A stretch of DNA of 64,000 bases from Thauera sp. JM12B12 (GCF_039614725.1 NZ_CP154859.1:3348001-3412000), one strand, 5' to 3'; positions 38,060 to 51,441 are shown, counted from the first letter of the stretch. Notes: generated by a model not told the origin, from the sequence alone. Numbers and translations are program-made.

Positions 38060-38068
38060 ACGGAACGC

Positions 38069-39400
38069 TCAGGCCGCGGATGCCGGCTGCCAGCGCGGCA
38101 GGATGCCCGCCTCGCCGGCAGGGCAAGCGAAGGCCGCATCGATGCCGATGCAGCCGACCCAGGCCGGCTCGTCATCGACCCACAGTACCGGCAGGCGGTC
38201 GCGCAGCCACTCCGGAATGGCGGCCTCCTGACAGAGCTTGCGCAAGGGCCGCCGCGGCCGCCCGGGCGCGACCTGCAGTCGCATGCCATCCTTCCGCGCT
38301 CCCAGCCACAGCTCGGCGGCGCACTCGAGCCGCGCGCGGTCGAGCCCCTGGCCCACCGCCGACTCGAAGCGCACCGCCGCGTTGCCCCAGACGATCAGCG
38401 GTTCGCCTTGCCAGCGTTGGCGGGCTGGCAGCGGCGCGGCCTGCGGCTCCAGCCACATCGCGTTGCGATAAGCGCAGCAGGCCAAGGCCCCGAGCGGCAG
38501 CTGCAGGGCATGCTCGAGCGCGCACGCGCGCAACTGGCGCAGCGCTTCGTCGAGCACCGCCTGCGCTGGCGCCGGCTGGCCACGGCGCTGCAGCAGCCAG
38601 CGCAGCAGGTTGGCCTGGCGCGCTGGCGCAAGGGCAAGGAAACTGCGGCGATCCAGCATGGGGCCGCCGCAGGCGGCAACATCGATCGCCGCAAGCTCGC
38701 CGAGCAGGTCCTCGGCCTCGGCGAAATGCGCCGCAGCGCGTGCCAGCGCGGGCACCGCGCCGGGGAAAAGCTCGCTCGCCACCGGCAACAGGCGATGACG
38801 AATGGCATTGCGGGCGAAGTGGAGTTCGGCGTTGCTCTCGTCCTCGACCCAGTCGAGGCCCCGGTGCCGGGCCCAGGCCTCGATCCGTGCGCGGCGCACG
38901 CCGAGCAGCGGCCGCAGCCGCCCCGGCCGACCGTCGCCGCCAGCCACCACCGCGCGCATCGCGGCCGCACCGCGCACCCCGCTTCCGCGCAGAAGCCGGA
39001 AAAGCAGGGTCTCGGCCTGGTCGTCCTGATGGTGGGCGAACACCAGCCAGTCGCAATCCACTGTCTCCAGGGCGCGATGGCGCGCCGCTCGCGCCGCGGC
39101 CTCGAGGCCCTGCGGATGGTTGCGCTCGACGGCGACATCGAGGCGCGTGAGGACGACGCCCGCCTCGGCGCAGCGCCGCGCGCAGGCCTGCGCCCAGGCA
39201 TCCGCGTGAGGGCTCAAGCCGTGGTGAACATGTGCCGCCGAGAGCGCGAACCCGAGGGCGGGCTGCAAGCGCCGCAGCGCCTCGAAAAGGACGACCGAAT
39301 CGACTCCGCCGGAAAGAGCGCAGCACAGGCGCGTTTCCGCGCCCACGCCAGCATCGCGCAGCACGCCGGCGATCGCCGCGACGAGTTCGTCAAGCGCCAT
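38069..39400 (-). CDS. tilS: tRNA(Ile)-lysidine synthetase
   Basis: 443 residues from ATG at 39400. PP-loop ATPase motif SGGVDS (30-35), AHVHHGLSPHADAWA, FAHHQDDQAETLLFRLLRGSGVRG, and a C-terminal TilS domain (GRPRRPLRKLCQEAAIPEWLRDRLPVLW). It makes lysidine at position 34 of the AUA-reading tRNA-Ile. It lies 87 bp downstream of accA in the same direction, a conserved pair. Confidence 0.95.
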   Translation of the reverse strand: MALDELVAAIAGVLRDAGVGAETRLCCALSGGVDSVVLFEALRRLQPALGFALSAAHVHHGLSPHADAWAQACARRCAEAGVVLTRLDVAVERNHPQGLEAAARAARHRALETVDCDWLVFAHHQDDQAETLLFRLLRGSGVRGAAAMRAVVAGGDGRPGRLRPLLGVRRARIEAWARHRGLDWVEDESNAELHFARNAIRHRLLPVASELFPGAVPALARAAAHFAEAEDLLGELAAIDVAACGGPMLDRRSFLALAPARQANLLRWLLQRRGQPAPAQAVLDEALRQLRACALEHALQLPLGALACCAYRNAMWLEPQAAPLPARQRWQGEPLIVWGNAAVRFESAVGQGLDRARLECAAELWLGARKDGMRLQVAPGRPRRPLRKLCQEAAIPEWLRDRLPVLWVDDEPAWVGCIGIDAAFACPAGEAGILPRWQPASAA

Positions 39401-39487
39401 CGTGCACACGCACAAGGCTTGCCGATCGGCCCCGCCCTGCGCGACGCGGACGGACACGTCCCTCCGTCATCGCCGCACGAACGCGGG

Positions 39488-40453
39488 TCAGGCCGCCTTT
39501 TCCTTGAAGCGACCGTAGCTCATCAGCTTCTCGTAGCGCTGCGCGACGAGCTCCGAGGGGGTGAGCACCTCGAGTTCGCGCAAGGCGTCGGCAAGCGCGC
39601 GCTTGAGCGAGGCCGCCATCGCACGATGATCGCGATGCGCGCCGCCGATCGGCTCCTCGACGACCCGGTCGATGAGATTGAGCGACTTAAGGCGCGCCGC
39701 GGTGATGCCCATGGTCTCGGCCGCATCGGCGGCCTTCTCTGCGCTCTTCCACAGGATCGAGGCGCAGCCTTCGGGAGAGATCACCGAGTAGGTCGAGTAT
39801 TGCAGCATCAACACCTGGTCGGCGACCGCGATCGCCAGCGCGCCCCCGGAGCCGCCCTCGCCGATGATGGTGCTGATGATCGGCGTCTTCAATTCGGACA
39901 TCAGGTAGATGCTGTGGCCGATCGCCTCGGACTGCCCGCGCTCCTCGGCACCAATGCCGGGATAGGCGCCCGGCGTATCGACGAAGGTGAACACCGGCAG
40001 CGCGAACTTCTCGGCCAGCTTCATCAGCCGCATCGCCTTGCGATAGCCCTCGGGGCGGGGCATGCCGAAGTTGCGCGCGATCTTCTCCTTGGTGTCGCGC
40101 CCCTTCTGGTGGCCGATGACGACGCAGGCCTGGCCGTTGAAGCGCGCAAGGCCACCGACGATCGCCTTGTCGTCGGCGTAGTTGCGATCACCGTGCAGTT
40201 CCTGGAAGTCGGTGAAGATCAGCTGGGCGTAGTCGAGCGTGTAGGGACGCTGCGGGTGGCGCGCGACCTGGGCGATCTGCCAGGGCGAGAGCTTGGCGTA
40301 GAGGTCCTTGGTGAGCGACTGGCTCTTGGCCTCGAGCCGCTTGATCTCGTCGGAGATGTCGACAGCGGGATCGTCCTGTACGAAACGCAGTTGGTCGATC
40401 TTCTCCTCGAGCTCGGCAATCGCCGTCTCGAAATCCAGAAAGGAGGTTTTCAT
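39488..40453 (-). CDS. accA: Acetyl-CoA carboxylase carboxyltransferase subunit alpha
   Basis: 321 residues from ATG at 40453. [24 protein letters not shown] at the start, [20 protein letters not shown] and [18 protein letters not shown] in the crotonase-fold core. With AccD it transfers CO2 from biotin to acetyl-CoA for fatty-acid synthesis. Confidence 0.97.
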   Translation of the reverse strand: MKTSFLDFETAIAELEEKIDQLRFVQDDPAVDISDEIKRLEAKSQSLTKDLYAKLSPWQIAQVARHPQRPYTLDYAQLIFTDFQELHGDRNYADDKAIVGGLARFNGQACVVIGHQKGRDTKEKIARNFGMPRPEGYRKAMRLMKLAEKFALPVFTFVDTPGAYPGIGAEERGQSEAIGHSIYLMSELKTPIISTIIGEGGSGGALAIAVADQVLMLQYSTYSVISPEGCASILWKSAEKAADAAETMGITAARLKSLNLIDRVVEEPIGGAHRDHRAMAASLKRALADALRELEVLTPSELVAQRYEKLMSYGRFKEKAA

Positions 40454-40620
40454 CCAGCCGTTCCCTGTCAAAAATGTGCGCCATTGTAACGCCAGCGCGC
40501 CGCCGGCGCGCGCTGCGCGTGCTGCGCCGCCGCAGCGACGGCCTCACCCAATGACAACGGGGCGGCGCCTTGCGGCAACCGCCCCGATCGACCGCTGGAC
40601 CCGCACGGCGGGCGCGGACA

Positions 40621-41286
40621 TCACTCGTTGCTGGCGAAGCCCAGCAGGTGAAGCAGGCTGGTGAAGAGGTTGAAGATCGATACGAACAGCGACACCGTGG
40701 CCATGATGTAGTTGGTCTCGCCACCATGGATGATGTTGCTGGTTTCGTAGAGGATGAGGCCCGACATCAGCAGCACGAAGGCGGCGGAGACGGTCAGCGA
40801 GAGCGCAGGAATCTCGAAGAAGATCGCCCCCAGGCCGGCGAGGAAGGCCACCAGGATGCCGACCATCAGGAAACCGCCCATGAAGGAGAAGTCCTTCTTG
40901 GTGGTCACCGCGTAGGCGGACAGGCCGAGGAAGATCGCCGCGGTGCCGGCCATCGCCTGCATCACGATCGAACTACCGTTGGGGAGCGCCAGGTAGGAGG
41001 AGATGATCGGGCCGAGCGTGAAGCCCATGAAGCCGGTCAGCGCAAACACGAACACGATGCCGAGGCTGCTGTTGCGGAACTTGGTGGTGGCGAACAGCAG
41101 GCCGAAGTAGCCGAGCAGCGTGACGATGATGCCCAGGCGCGGCGCCCCCATCGCCATCGACAGGCCGGCGGTCAGCGCCGAGAACGCCAGCGTCAACGAC
41201 AGCAGCATGTAAGTGTTGCGGATGACCTTGTTGGTCGACAGGACCGACGCTTCGGCGCGGGTCATTGTGCTGAGACGGTTTTCCAT
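40621..41286 (-). CDS. Bax inhibitor-1/YccA family membrane protein
   Basis: 221 residues with seven hydrophobic segments, starting after NKVIRNTYMLLSLTLAFSALTAG and including FVFALTGFMGFTLGPIISSYL, LGLSAYAVTTKKDFSFMGGFL and ALSLTVSAAFVLLMSGLILYETSNIIHGGETNYIMATVSLFVSIFNLF. These match the BI-1/YccA family; YccA in E. coli is a modulator of FtsH. Its partners HflKC are encoded at 18909-21097. Confidence 0.9.
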   Translation of the reverse strand: MENRLSTMTRAEASVLSTNKVIRNTYMLLSLTLAFSALTAGLSMAMGAPRLGIIVTLLGYFGLLFATTKFRNSSLGIVFVFALTGFMGFTLGPIISSYLALPNGSSIVMQAMAGTAAIFLGLSAYAVTTKKDFSFMGGFLMVGILVAFLAGLGAIFFEIPALSLTVSAAFVLLMSGLILYETSNIIHGGETNYIMATVSLFVSIFNLFTSLLHLLGFASNE

Positions 41287-41404
41287 GGTCAGGTGTCCTC
41301 CTGTTGGGAATCGATGAGTTGTTTTGGGGGCCTGCCACGCCAGCCGGCGTGGCGCCCATTAACCGAGAAATCCTGCTGGCCTTCGATCGACGAGACCGCC
41401 GGGG

Positions 41405-41752
41405 TCAGGCCGGCAGCGCGGCGACCGGAGCGCCAGCCTGGCGCGCGGGGCGCTGGTGACGGCGTACGCGCTGCGCCAGGACCCGCGCCACGCGGTCGGC
41501 CGCTTCATCCACCGCTGCCCGCACTTCGAGCTGGGTGATCGCGAATACGACGTCGGGCAGGTTGCGCAGTCGCAGCTGCACCACGCAGCGCTTGTCCGCG
41601 CCGCCCTTCGGCCCATTGACGTCCGCCACCTTCACACGCGCCCACTGGATGTGGTCGCGGAAGCGACCGATCGCGAATCGCATCCGGCGGGCCACGTAGT
41701 CACGCAGTCCCGGGGGCGCTTCCACACCATCGCAATGCAGGTCGATACGCAT
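41405..41752 (-). CDS. HPF/RaiA-like ribosome-associated protein
   Basis: 115 residues. The segments PGLRDYVARRMRFAIGRFRDHIQWARVKVADVNGPKGGADKRCVVQLRL and AAVDEAADRVARVLAQRV follow the S30AE fold of ribosome hibernation factors. The C-terminus is short and basic. Relatives slow or store ribosomes. The 118 bp between this gene and the BI-1 gene hold nothing recognisable. Confidence 0.72.
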   Translation of the reverse strand: MRIDLHCDGVEAPPGLRDYVARRMRFAIGRFRDHIQWARVKVADVNGPKGGADKRCVVQLRLRNLPDVVFAITQLEVRAAVDEAADRVARVLAQRVRRHQRPARQAGAPVAALPA

Positions 41753-41904
41753 GTCCAGTCTCCTTTTGTTGTCGCACAGTGACCGTCGGGCCCTGTGCCT
41801 CGACGGATACTACAGCTCAGACTGTTCGATAAAATCTCAGTTCAACAGAATTTCTATCCGTTTTTTTCGAAGTATCGAAGCGCACGGCCAACGGGGATAC
41901 CTAC

Positions 41905-42801
41905 ATGCTCAACTACAAGCAGCTACACCACTTCTGGACCGTAGCCCGCGCCGGTGGGATCGTGCGCGCGGCAGAACGTTCCGGGCTGGCGCCGCAGACC
42001 TTGTCGGGCCAGATCGCAACGCTGGAGACCGAGCTCGGCGTGAGCCTGTTCAAGCGCCAGGGACGCGGGCTGGTGCTGACGGAGACGGGGCGCATGGTGC
42101 TGGACTACGCCGAGGAGATCTTCCGCATCGGCAGCGAGCTCGAAGAGGCCTTGCAGAGCCGCGCCACCGGACGGGCGGTGCCCTTCCGCGTGGGCATCGC
42201 CGACGTGGTGCCCAAGGCGATCGCGTGGCTGCTGCTCGCGCCGTCGATGGACCTGCCGCAGCCGATGCGGCTCGTCTGCCGCGAAGGCAAGTTCGACGCC
42301 CTGCTCGGCGAACTCGCCATCCACAAGCTCGACGTGGTGCTCGCCGACAGTCCGCTGCCGCCCAACATGGACGTACGCGGCTTCAGCCACGCACTCGGCG
42401 AATCGACGATCGGCTTCTACGCCACGCCTGCGCTCGCGGCACGGCTCTCCGGCACGTTTCCCGCCACGCTCGACGGCGCACCCTTGCTCCTGCCGGGCGT
42501 GGAGGCCAGCGTACGCGGCCCCTTGCTGCGCTGGATCGAGGCGGCCGGGCTGCGCCCGCGCATCGTCGGCGAGTTCGACGACAGCGCCCTGATGCGCGCC
42601 TTCGCGGAGGCTGGCGCGGGCATCTTTCCAAGCGCGTCGCTGGTGGGCGAGCAGCTCTGCCGGCAATCGGGAATGGTGCATCTGGGCGATGCGGCCGGCG
42701 TCACGGAGACCTATTACGCGATCTCGGTCGAACGCAGGCTGACGCACCCGGCCGTACGCGCAATCAGCGAAGCGGCGACCGCGAAGCAGAAGCTGGTGTG
42801 A
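41905..42801 (+). CDS. nhaR: LysR-family regulator, NhaR-like
   Basis: 298 residues. N-terminal winged helix (MLNYKQLHHFWTVARAGGIVRAAERSGLAPQTLSGQIATLETELGVSLFKRQGRGLVLTETG) with the NYxxLxxFWxVA start typical of NhaR, then a LysR effector domain. In E. coli NhaR responds to sodium and activates nhaA. No transporter gene is adjacent here, so the target is unknown. Confidence 0.8.
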   Translation: MLNYKQLHHFWTVARAGGIVRAAERSGLAPQTLSGQIATLETELGVSLFKRQGRGLVLTETGRMVLDYAEEIFRIGSELEEALQSRATGRAVPFRVGIADVVPKAIAWLLLAPSMDLPQPMRLVCREGKFDALLGELAIHKLDVVLADSPLPPNMDVRGFSHALGESTIGFYATPALAARLSGTFPATLDGAPLLLPGVEASVRGPLLRWIEAAGLRPRIVGEFDDSALMRAFAEAGAGIFPSASLVGEQLCRQSGMVHLGDAAGVTETYYAISVERRLTHPAVRAISEAATAKQKLV

Positions 42802-42911
42802 CCCGGGTGTGATTTGATTTTCGGCCGCGGGCAATCCAGAATCGCGGGCCAGCGCGGGACAGACCGACGCGGCGCACGAAACCTGCGGCCGAACAGTTCA
42901 GGACGAACTGC

Positions 42912-42996
42912 TGGTGCCGGGAGTGGGACTCGAACCCACACACCTTGCGGCGGCGGATTTTGAGTCCGCTGCGTCTACCGATTCCGCCATCCCGGC
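42912..42996 (-). tRNA. tRNA-Leu (CAA)
   Basis: 85 nt with encoded CCA, minus strand. Acceptor GCCGGGA/TCCCGGC, anticodon stem GCGGA/TCCGC, loop CTCAAAA giving anticodon CAA, a class II variable arm and a GGTTCGAGTCC T-arm. It reads UUG. Confidence 0.95.
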
Positions 42997-43102
42997 ACGG
43001 GACGCGCATTATCCACGAACACGCCACGGCGCGGCAAGCGAGCTGGCGCAACTGCGCGCCCCACGCCCCATCCCAATTCAGACAGCGCCTCGCCACACCC
43101 AG

Positions 43103-45281
<2,179 letters not shown>

Positions 45282-45375
45282 ACCATCCGCCGCGCCCGCC
45301 GTCTCACCCGCCCCGGGGCGCTGTCCCGGCTGCTGCTATACTTCATCGCTTTTTTCATCCAACCGGAGTTTCAAC

Positions 45376-45702
45376 GTGCTGATTTCCAATGCCTACGCCC
45401 AGGCCGCTGGCGCCGCCGACCCCACCGGAGGCCTGATGGGCCTGCTGCCGCTGATCCTGATGTTCGTGGTGCTGTGGTTCCTGATGATTCGCCCGCAGAT
45501 GAAGCGCGCGAAGGAACACAAGGCCATGGTCGAGGCGCTCGCCAAGGGTGACGAGGTCGTCACCGGCGGTGGCATCGCCGGTCGCGTCACCGAGGTCGGC
45601 GACAGCTTCGTGCAGGTCGAAGTCGCCGCCAACACCGTGGTCGCCGTGCAGAAGCAGGCCGTCGCCACCGTCCTGCCCAAGGGCACGCTGAAGGCGCTCT
45701 GA
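45376..45702 (+). CDS. yajC: Sec translocase accessory subunit YajC
   Basis: 108 residues from GTG at 45376, preceded by CCGGAG. One membrane helix (LMGLLPLILMFVVLWFLMIRPQMKRAKEH) and a short cytoplasmic domain (DEVVTGGGIAGRVTEV). A TATACT -10-like box lies 33 bp upstream. YajC joins SecDF at the SecYEG channel. Confidence 0.95.
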   Translation: MLISNAYAQAAGAADPTGGLMGLLPLILMFVVLWFLMIRPQMKRAKEHKAMVEALAKGDEVVTGGGIAGRVTEVGDSFVQVEVAANTVVAVQKQAVATVLPKGTLKAL

Positions 45703-45846
45703 TTCTCCTGCGCGGCCTTCCGGCGCCCGGAAGGCCGCAGGCCCGCTGCGTGTCATCGGCGCCGTCCCCCGCGGACGGGCATGCCGGTGCCGGCCCGGCC
45801 GGCACAGCGCGCAACGGGCATTGCCCCACCCACTCTCCCGCCGACG

Positions 45847-47712
45847 ATGAATCGCTACCCTCTCTGGAAGAACATCCTGATCGGCCTCGTGCTGCTCTGG
45901 GGTCTGATCTACACCCTGCCCAATTTCTACGGCGAGGTGCCGGCGGTGCAGGTGTCCAGCGCCAAGGCCACGCTCAAGCTCGACCCCGCGGCCACCACCG
46001 ACCGTATCGCCAATGCCCTCAAGGCCGCCGGCATCGACAACACCGGGATCTTCTCGGACGCCAACAGCGTACGCGCGCGCTTCGCCGACACCGATACGCA
46101 GCTGCGCGCCAAGGACGTCATCGAGCAGGCTTTCAACCCCGATCCGACCGACCCGTCCCATGTCGTCGCGCTCAACCTGCTTTCGGCTTCGCCGAGCTGG
46201 CTGACCTCGATCCAGGCCCTGCCGATGTACCTCGGCCTCGACCTGCGCGGCGGGGTGCACTTCCTGCTCGAGGTCGACATGCCGGGCGCGCTGACCAAGC
46301 GCCTCGATTCGACGACCGGCGACCTGCGCACCCTGATGCGCGACAAGAGCGTCCGTCACGCCGGCATTACGCGCGAGGGCAACACGGTCGTCATCCGCTT
46401 CCGCGACGCCGAGCAGCGCGAGGCTGGCCGCCGCGCAATCCAGGACTCGACCAGCGACCTGCAGCTCGCCGACCGCGATGACGCCGCCGACGACCTCAAG
46501 TTGATCGCCACGCTGACGCCGCAGGCGCAGCAGACCATGCGCGACTTCGCCATCAAGCAGAACATCACCACCCTCCACAACCGCATCAACGAACTCGGCG
46601 TCGCCGAGCCGGTGATCCAGCAGCAGGGCGCCGAGCGCATCGTCGTGCAGCTGCCGGGCGTGCAGGACGTGGCCAAGGCCAAGGACATCCTCGGCCGCAC
46701 CGCGACCCTGGAAGTGCGCATGGTGGACGACACCCCGGGCGCGATCGAGCAGGCGCTCGCCGGCAACGTGCCCTTCGGCACCGAGCTCTACAACGAGCGC
46801 GGCGGCTCGCCCCTGCTGGTCAAGAAACAGGTCGTGCTCACCGGCGACCGCCTCACCGACGCCCAGCCCGGCTTCGACGGCCAGACCAACGAGCCCGCGG
46901 TGCACCTCACGCTCGACGCCGCCGGCGCGCGCATCTTCCGCGACGTCACGCGCGAGAACGTCGGCAAGCGCATGGCCATCCTGCTCTTCGAGAAGGGCAA
47001 GGGCGAGGTCGTGACCGCGCCGGTCATCCGCAGCGAGATCGGTGGCGGACGCGTGCAGATCTCGGGTCGCATGAGCACGGTCGAAGCCAACGACGTCGCG
47101 CTGCTGCTGCGCGCCGGATCGCTGGCGGCGCCGATGGAGATCATCGAGGAGCGCACCGTCGGCCCGAGCCTGGGCGCCGAGAACATCCAGAAGGGCTTCG
47201 ACTCGACGCTGTGGGGCTTCCTCGCCATCGTCGCGTTCATGTGCGCCTACTACCTGCTGTTCGGCCTGGTGTCGTCGATCGCGCTCGCCGCCAACCTGCT
47301 GCTGCTGGTGGCGCTGCTGTCGTTGCTGCAGGCCACGCTGACCCTGCCCGGCATCGCCGCGATGGCGCTCACGCTCGGCATGGCGATCGACGCCAACGTG
47401 CTGATCAACGAGCGCATCCGCGAGGAACTGCGCAACGGCGCCAGCCCGCAGGCGGCGATCGCGGCCGGCTACGACCGCGCCTGGGACACCATCCTCGACT
47501 CGAACATCACCACCCTGATCGCCGGCATCGCGCTGCTGGTGTTCGGCTCCGGCCCGGTGCGCGGCTTCGCGGTGGTGCACTGCCTGGGCATCCTCACCTC
47601 GATGTTCAGCGCGATCCTGGTGTCGCGGATGCTGGTCAACTTCATCTACGGCCGCCGCCGCAAGGTCGACAGCCTGTCGATCGGCCAGGTGTGGAAGCCG
47701 CAGTCGAAGTAA
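45847..47712 (+). CDS. secD: Protein translocase subunit SecD
   Basis: 621 residues from ATG at 45847. First helix at about 10-25, the LGLDLRGGVHFLLEVDM motif, a large periplasmic P1 domain and the membrane half with MALTLGMAIDANVLINERIREELR and the conserved GSGPVRGFA. It pulls secreted proteins using the proton gradient. Confidence 0.97.
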   Translation: MNRYPLWKNILIGLVLLWGLIYTLPNFYGEVPAVQVSSAKATLKLDPAATTDRIANALKAAGIDNTGIFSDANSVRARFADTDTQLRAKDVIEQAFNPDPTDPSHVVALNLLSASPSWLTSIQALPMYLGLDLRGGVHFLLEVDMPGALTKRLDSTTGDLRTLMRDKSVRHAGITREGNTVVIRFRDAEQREAGRRAIQDSTSDLQLADRDDAADDLKLIATLTPQAQQTMRDFAIKQNITTLHNRINELGVAEPVIQQQGAERIVVQLPGVQDVAKAKDILGRTATLEVRMVDDTPGAIEQALAGNVPFGTELYNERGGSPLLVKKQVVLTGDRLTDAQPGFDGQTNEPAVHLTLDAAGARIFRDVTRENVGKRMAILLFEKGKGEVVTAPVIRSEIGGGRVQISGRMSTVEANDVALLLRAGSLAAPMEIIEERTVGPSLGAENIQKGFDSTLWGFLAIVAFMCAYYLLFGLVSSIALAANLLLLVALLSLLQATLTLPGIAAMALTLGMAIDANVLINERIREELRNGASPQAAIAAGYDRAWDTILDSNITTLIAGIALLVFGSGPVRGFAVVHCLGILTSMFSAILVSRMLVNFIYGRRRKVDSLSIGQVWKPQSK

Positions 47713-47739
47713 GCGGACGAACGAACAGGAAACACGACC

Positions 47740-48672
47740 ATGGAATTCTTCCGCATCAAGAAAGACATCCCGTTCATGCGCCACGCGCTGGTGTTCAACG
47801 TCATCTCGTTGCTCACCTTCGTGCTGGCGGTGTTCTTCCTCGCCACCCGCGGCCTGCATCTGTCGGTGGAGTTCACCGGCGGCACGCTGGTCGAGGTCAG
47901 CTACGCCGAGGCCCCGCAACTCGAGCCGATCCGCGGCGCGCTGGCCAGCAGCGGCTATCCGGACGCCCAGGTGCAGAACTTCGGCAGCGCCCGCGACCTG
48001 CTGATCCGCCTGCCCAACCGCGAGGACCTCGAGACCTCGCGCATCTCCGAGACGGTGATGAAGACGCTGCAGCAGGTCGGCGGCCCTGCCCCCGAGCTGC
48101 GCCGGGTGGAATTCGTCGGCCCGCAGGTGGGCAAGGAGCTCGCCACCGATGGCGCCATGGCGCTGCTGCTGGTGATCGTGGGCATCATGATCTACCTCGC
48201 GCTGCGCTTCGAATGGCGTTTCGCCATCTCTGCGATCATCGCCAACCTCCACGACGTGATCATCATCCTGGGCTTCTTCGCATTCTTCCAGTGGGAGTTC
48301 TCGCTGCCCGTGCTGGCAGCGGTGCTGGCGGTGCTCGGCTACTCCGTGAACGAGTCGGTGGTGGTCTTCGACCGCGTGCGCGAGACCTTCAAGAAGAAGC
48401 GCAACATGACCACGCCGCAGGTGCTGGACCATGCGATCACGCAGACGATCTCGCGTACCGTGATCACCCACGGCAGCACGCAGGTGATGGTGCTGTCGAT
48501 GCTGATCTTCGGCGGCGAGACGCTGTACTACTTCGCGCTCGCGCTCACGATCGGCATCTGCTTCGGCATCTATTCCTCTGTGCTGGTGGCGAGCCCGCTG
48601 GTGATGTGGCTCGGCGTATCGCGCGAGCAGTTCATCAAGCCGAAGAAGGAGAAGGAAGAGGCGGTGGTCTGA
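47740..48672 (+). CDS. secF: Protein translocase subunit SecF
   Basis: 310 residues. N-terminal helix, SVEFTGGTLVEV, then membrane segments with VLGYSVNESVVVFDRVRETFKKKRNM and FGGETLYYFALALTIGICFGIYSSVLVASPL. A Lys/Glu-rich C-terminus (KPKKEKEEAVV) ends it. Partner of SecD. Confidence 0.97.
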   Translation: MEFFRIKKDIPFMRHALVFNVISLLTFVLAVFFLATRGLHLSVEFTGGTLVEVSYAEAPQLEPIRGALASSGYPDAQVQNFGSARDLLIRLPNREDLETSRISETVMKTLQQVGGPAPELRRVEFVGPQVGKELATDGAMALLLVIVGIMIYLALRFEWRFAISAIIANLHDVIIILGFFAFFQWEFSLPVLAAVLAVLGYSVNESVVVFDRVRETFKKKRNMTTPQVLDHAITQTISRTVITHGSTQVMVLSMLIFGGETLYYFALALTIGICFGIYSSVLVASPLVMWLGVSREQFIKPKKEKEEAVV

Positions 48673-48692
48673 GGCTGCGGTCTTCCGGATAC

Positions 48693-48724
48693 GACAAAGG
48701 CGCCTGCGGGCGCCTTTGTCTTTT
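48693..48724 (+). terminator. Terminator after secF
   Basis: GACAAAGGCGCC-TGCG-GGCGCCTTTGTC: a 12-bp perfect stem followed by TTTT, 20 bp after the secF stop. It closes the tgt-secF unit. Confidence 0.93.
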
Positions 48725-48877
48725 CAAGCCAGGCAGACGCGCAGAGGCTGCAAGCCCGTGTCGGGAGAAGCCCGGGCAGCCCATTCTTTAGGCTGCCGAA
48801 GGCTTAGAGCGGCTGCGGTCCGGTTGTGGTGCCGGGGCAGTCGTCGTCGCCTGCATTCGCGGCCTTCGGCTTCCCTC

Positions 48878-48967
48878 GGAGGACAACCGCTCGGGGGCGG
48901 CGACGCAAACTCGGCGCTGCGCGCCTCAAACATGCGTCGCCTTGTTTCCCCCGAGTGGTCGTCCTCC
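48878..48967. repeat. Large imperfect inverted repeat with nested stems
   Basis: The left arm GGAGGACAACCGCTCGGGGG (48878-48897) faces CCCCCGAGTGGTCGTCCTCC (48948-48967), complementary at 18 of 20 positions. Inside are GGCGACGC/GCGTCGCC (48899-48906, 48934-48941) and an innermost GGCGC/GCGCC. It lies in the 300-bp gap between the secF terminator and the DUF2322 gene, which has no credible coding frame. It may be a structured RNA, a mobile intergenic repeat or the stem of a terminator for the leftward gene. Confidence 0.65.
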
Positions 48968-49026
48968 TCGGCGCTCTTGAAGTTGGCGCCGCCTACCCCG
49001 GCCCCACAACCTCGCTTGACGGACGT

Positions 49027-49344
49027 TCAAACCGCAAAAACCTGCTTCACCTTGAGCGTCTCGCCGCGCTCGATGAGGCCGATCAGGCGGTCGATGTTGG
49101 GATGCTTGCCGGGGTTGGCGCGGGCGTCGTCGGTGTGCTCGGCGTAGAGATCCAGACCCTTCTTTGCGGCTTCCGGGCTGATCGCGCCATACAGCTGGGC
49201 GAGGTGGTTGTAGACCGCCAGCGAACCAGCCTGGCCGGGCTTGTTCTCGATGGTAGCGACGACCGCATCGGCGGCGTCGATCAGGTTGAGCGCGGCGAGG
49301 TGGGATACGCCGGGCAGGGTCTTGAGATTGTCAGCAAAGGCCAT
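49027..49344 (-). CDS. DUF2322 family protein
   Basis: 105 residues from ATG at 49344. [50 protein letters not shown] and HTDDARANPGKHPNIDRLIGLIERGE match my recollection of the DUF2322 family, found mainly in Betaproteobacteria. Soluble, no known function. Flanked by the inverted repeat downstream and a REP pair upstream. Confidence 0.75.
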   Translation of the reverse strand: MAFADNLKTLPGVSHLAALNLIDAADAVVATIENKPGQAGSLAVYNHLAQLYGAISPEAAKKGLDLYAEHTDDARANPGKHPNIDRLIGLIERGETLKVKQVFAV

Positions 49345-49402
49345 GATCAATGCCCCAGGAAGTGGCCCGACATTCGGGCGTCAGGAATGGGAAACGGTCG
49401 CC

Positions 49403-49470
49403 GTGGGAGCGGGCCTGCCCGCGAAGGTGTGCGCTTGGCCGACACCGTTCGCGGGCAAGCCCGCTCCCAC
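49403..49470. repeat. REP-type inverted pair, copy 3
   Basis: GTGGGAGCGGGCCTGCCCGC faces TTCGCGGGCAAGCCCGCTCCCAC, 68 bp in total, between the DUF2322 gene and the end of purB. One arm has a single change (CCTG for CTTG). Confidence 0.85.
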
Positions 49471-49517
49471 GCGTGGAGAGTCCTGCGGGACGCCTTTTGG
49501 CCCCGCACGGTCCGCGC

Positions 49518-50918
<1,401 letters not shown>

Positions 50919-50961
50919 CTATTTTAACGCCTCCCCCTTCCGAGACCGAGAACAAAAGACC

Positions 50962-51345
50962 GTGTCCTCCTCCGAGCGCTACCAGATCGAAGTCACGGCG
51001 ATCGCCGAGTACGTCGCCGAGCAGTCCCGCCCCGAAGACGACCACTACGTGTTCGCCTACCACATCACCATCCGCAACACCGGCACGGTACCCGCGCAGC
51101 TGCTTGCGCGGCACTGGATCATCACCGACGGGAACGACAAGACCCAGGAGGTGCATGGACAGGGCGTGATCGGCGAGAAGCCCCTGCTCGCGCCGGGAGA
51201 GACGTTCCGCTATACCAGCGGCTGCGTGCTTGCGACGCCGGTCGGCACCATGCATGGCAGCTACCAGATGGTGGCAGCCGACGACCATCGCTTCGAGGCC
51301 AGCATCGCGCCGTTCATGCTTGCCGCACCGCGTGTGCTGCACTGA
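50962..51345 (+). CDS. apaG: ApaG (Co2+/Mg2+ efflux-associated) protein
   Basis: 127 residues from a GTG at 50962. The ApaG fold is seen in YVFAYHITIRNTGTVPAQLLARHWIITDGNDKTQEVHGQGVIGEKPLLAPGETFRYTSGCVLATPVGTMHGSYQM. Fibronectin-III-like and cytoplasmic; the molecular role is still unclear in E. coli. Divergent from purB with 67 bp between them. Confidence 0.94.
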   Translation: MSSSERYQIEVTAIAEYVAEQSRPEDDHYVFAYHITIRNTGTVPAQLLARHWIITDGNDKTQEVHGQGVIGEKPLLAPGETFRYTSGCVLATPVGTMHGSYQMVAADDHRFEASIAPFMLAAPRVLH

Positions 51346-51441
51346 TCGCCTTCCCGCATAAAGCAAACCGGCGCGGCCTTGCGGGGCGGGCGCCGGTTAT
51401 GTCGGGGCGATTGCTGCGCATCGCGACGCAGCGCGAGGACC

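Noticed and set aside
43003..43102. Possible preQ1 riboswitch before queA
   Set aside because: The 100 bp before queA show no preQ1 aptamer features; the region is short and next to the opposite-strand tRNA.
45355..48471. Open frame of 1038 codons on the minus strand
   Set aside because: Antisense to yajC, secD and secF; His/Asp/Gln/Arg-rich translation typical of a shadow frame.
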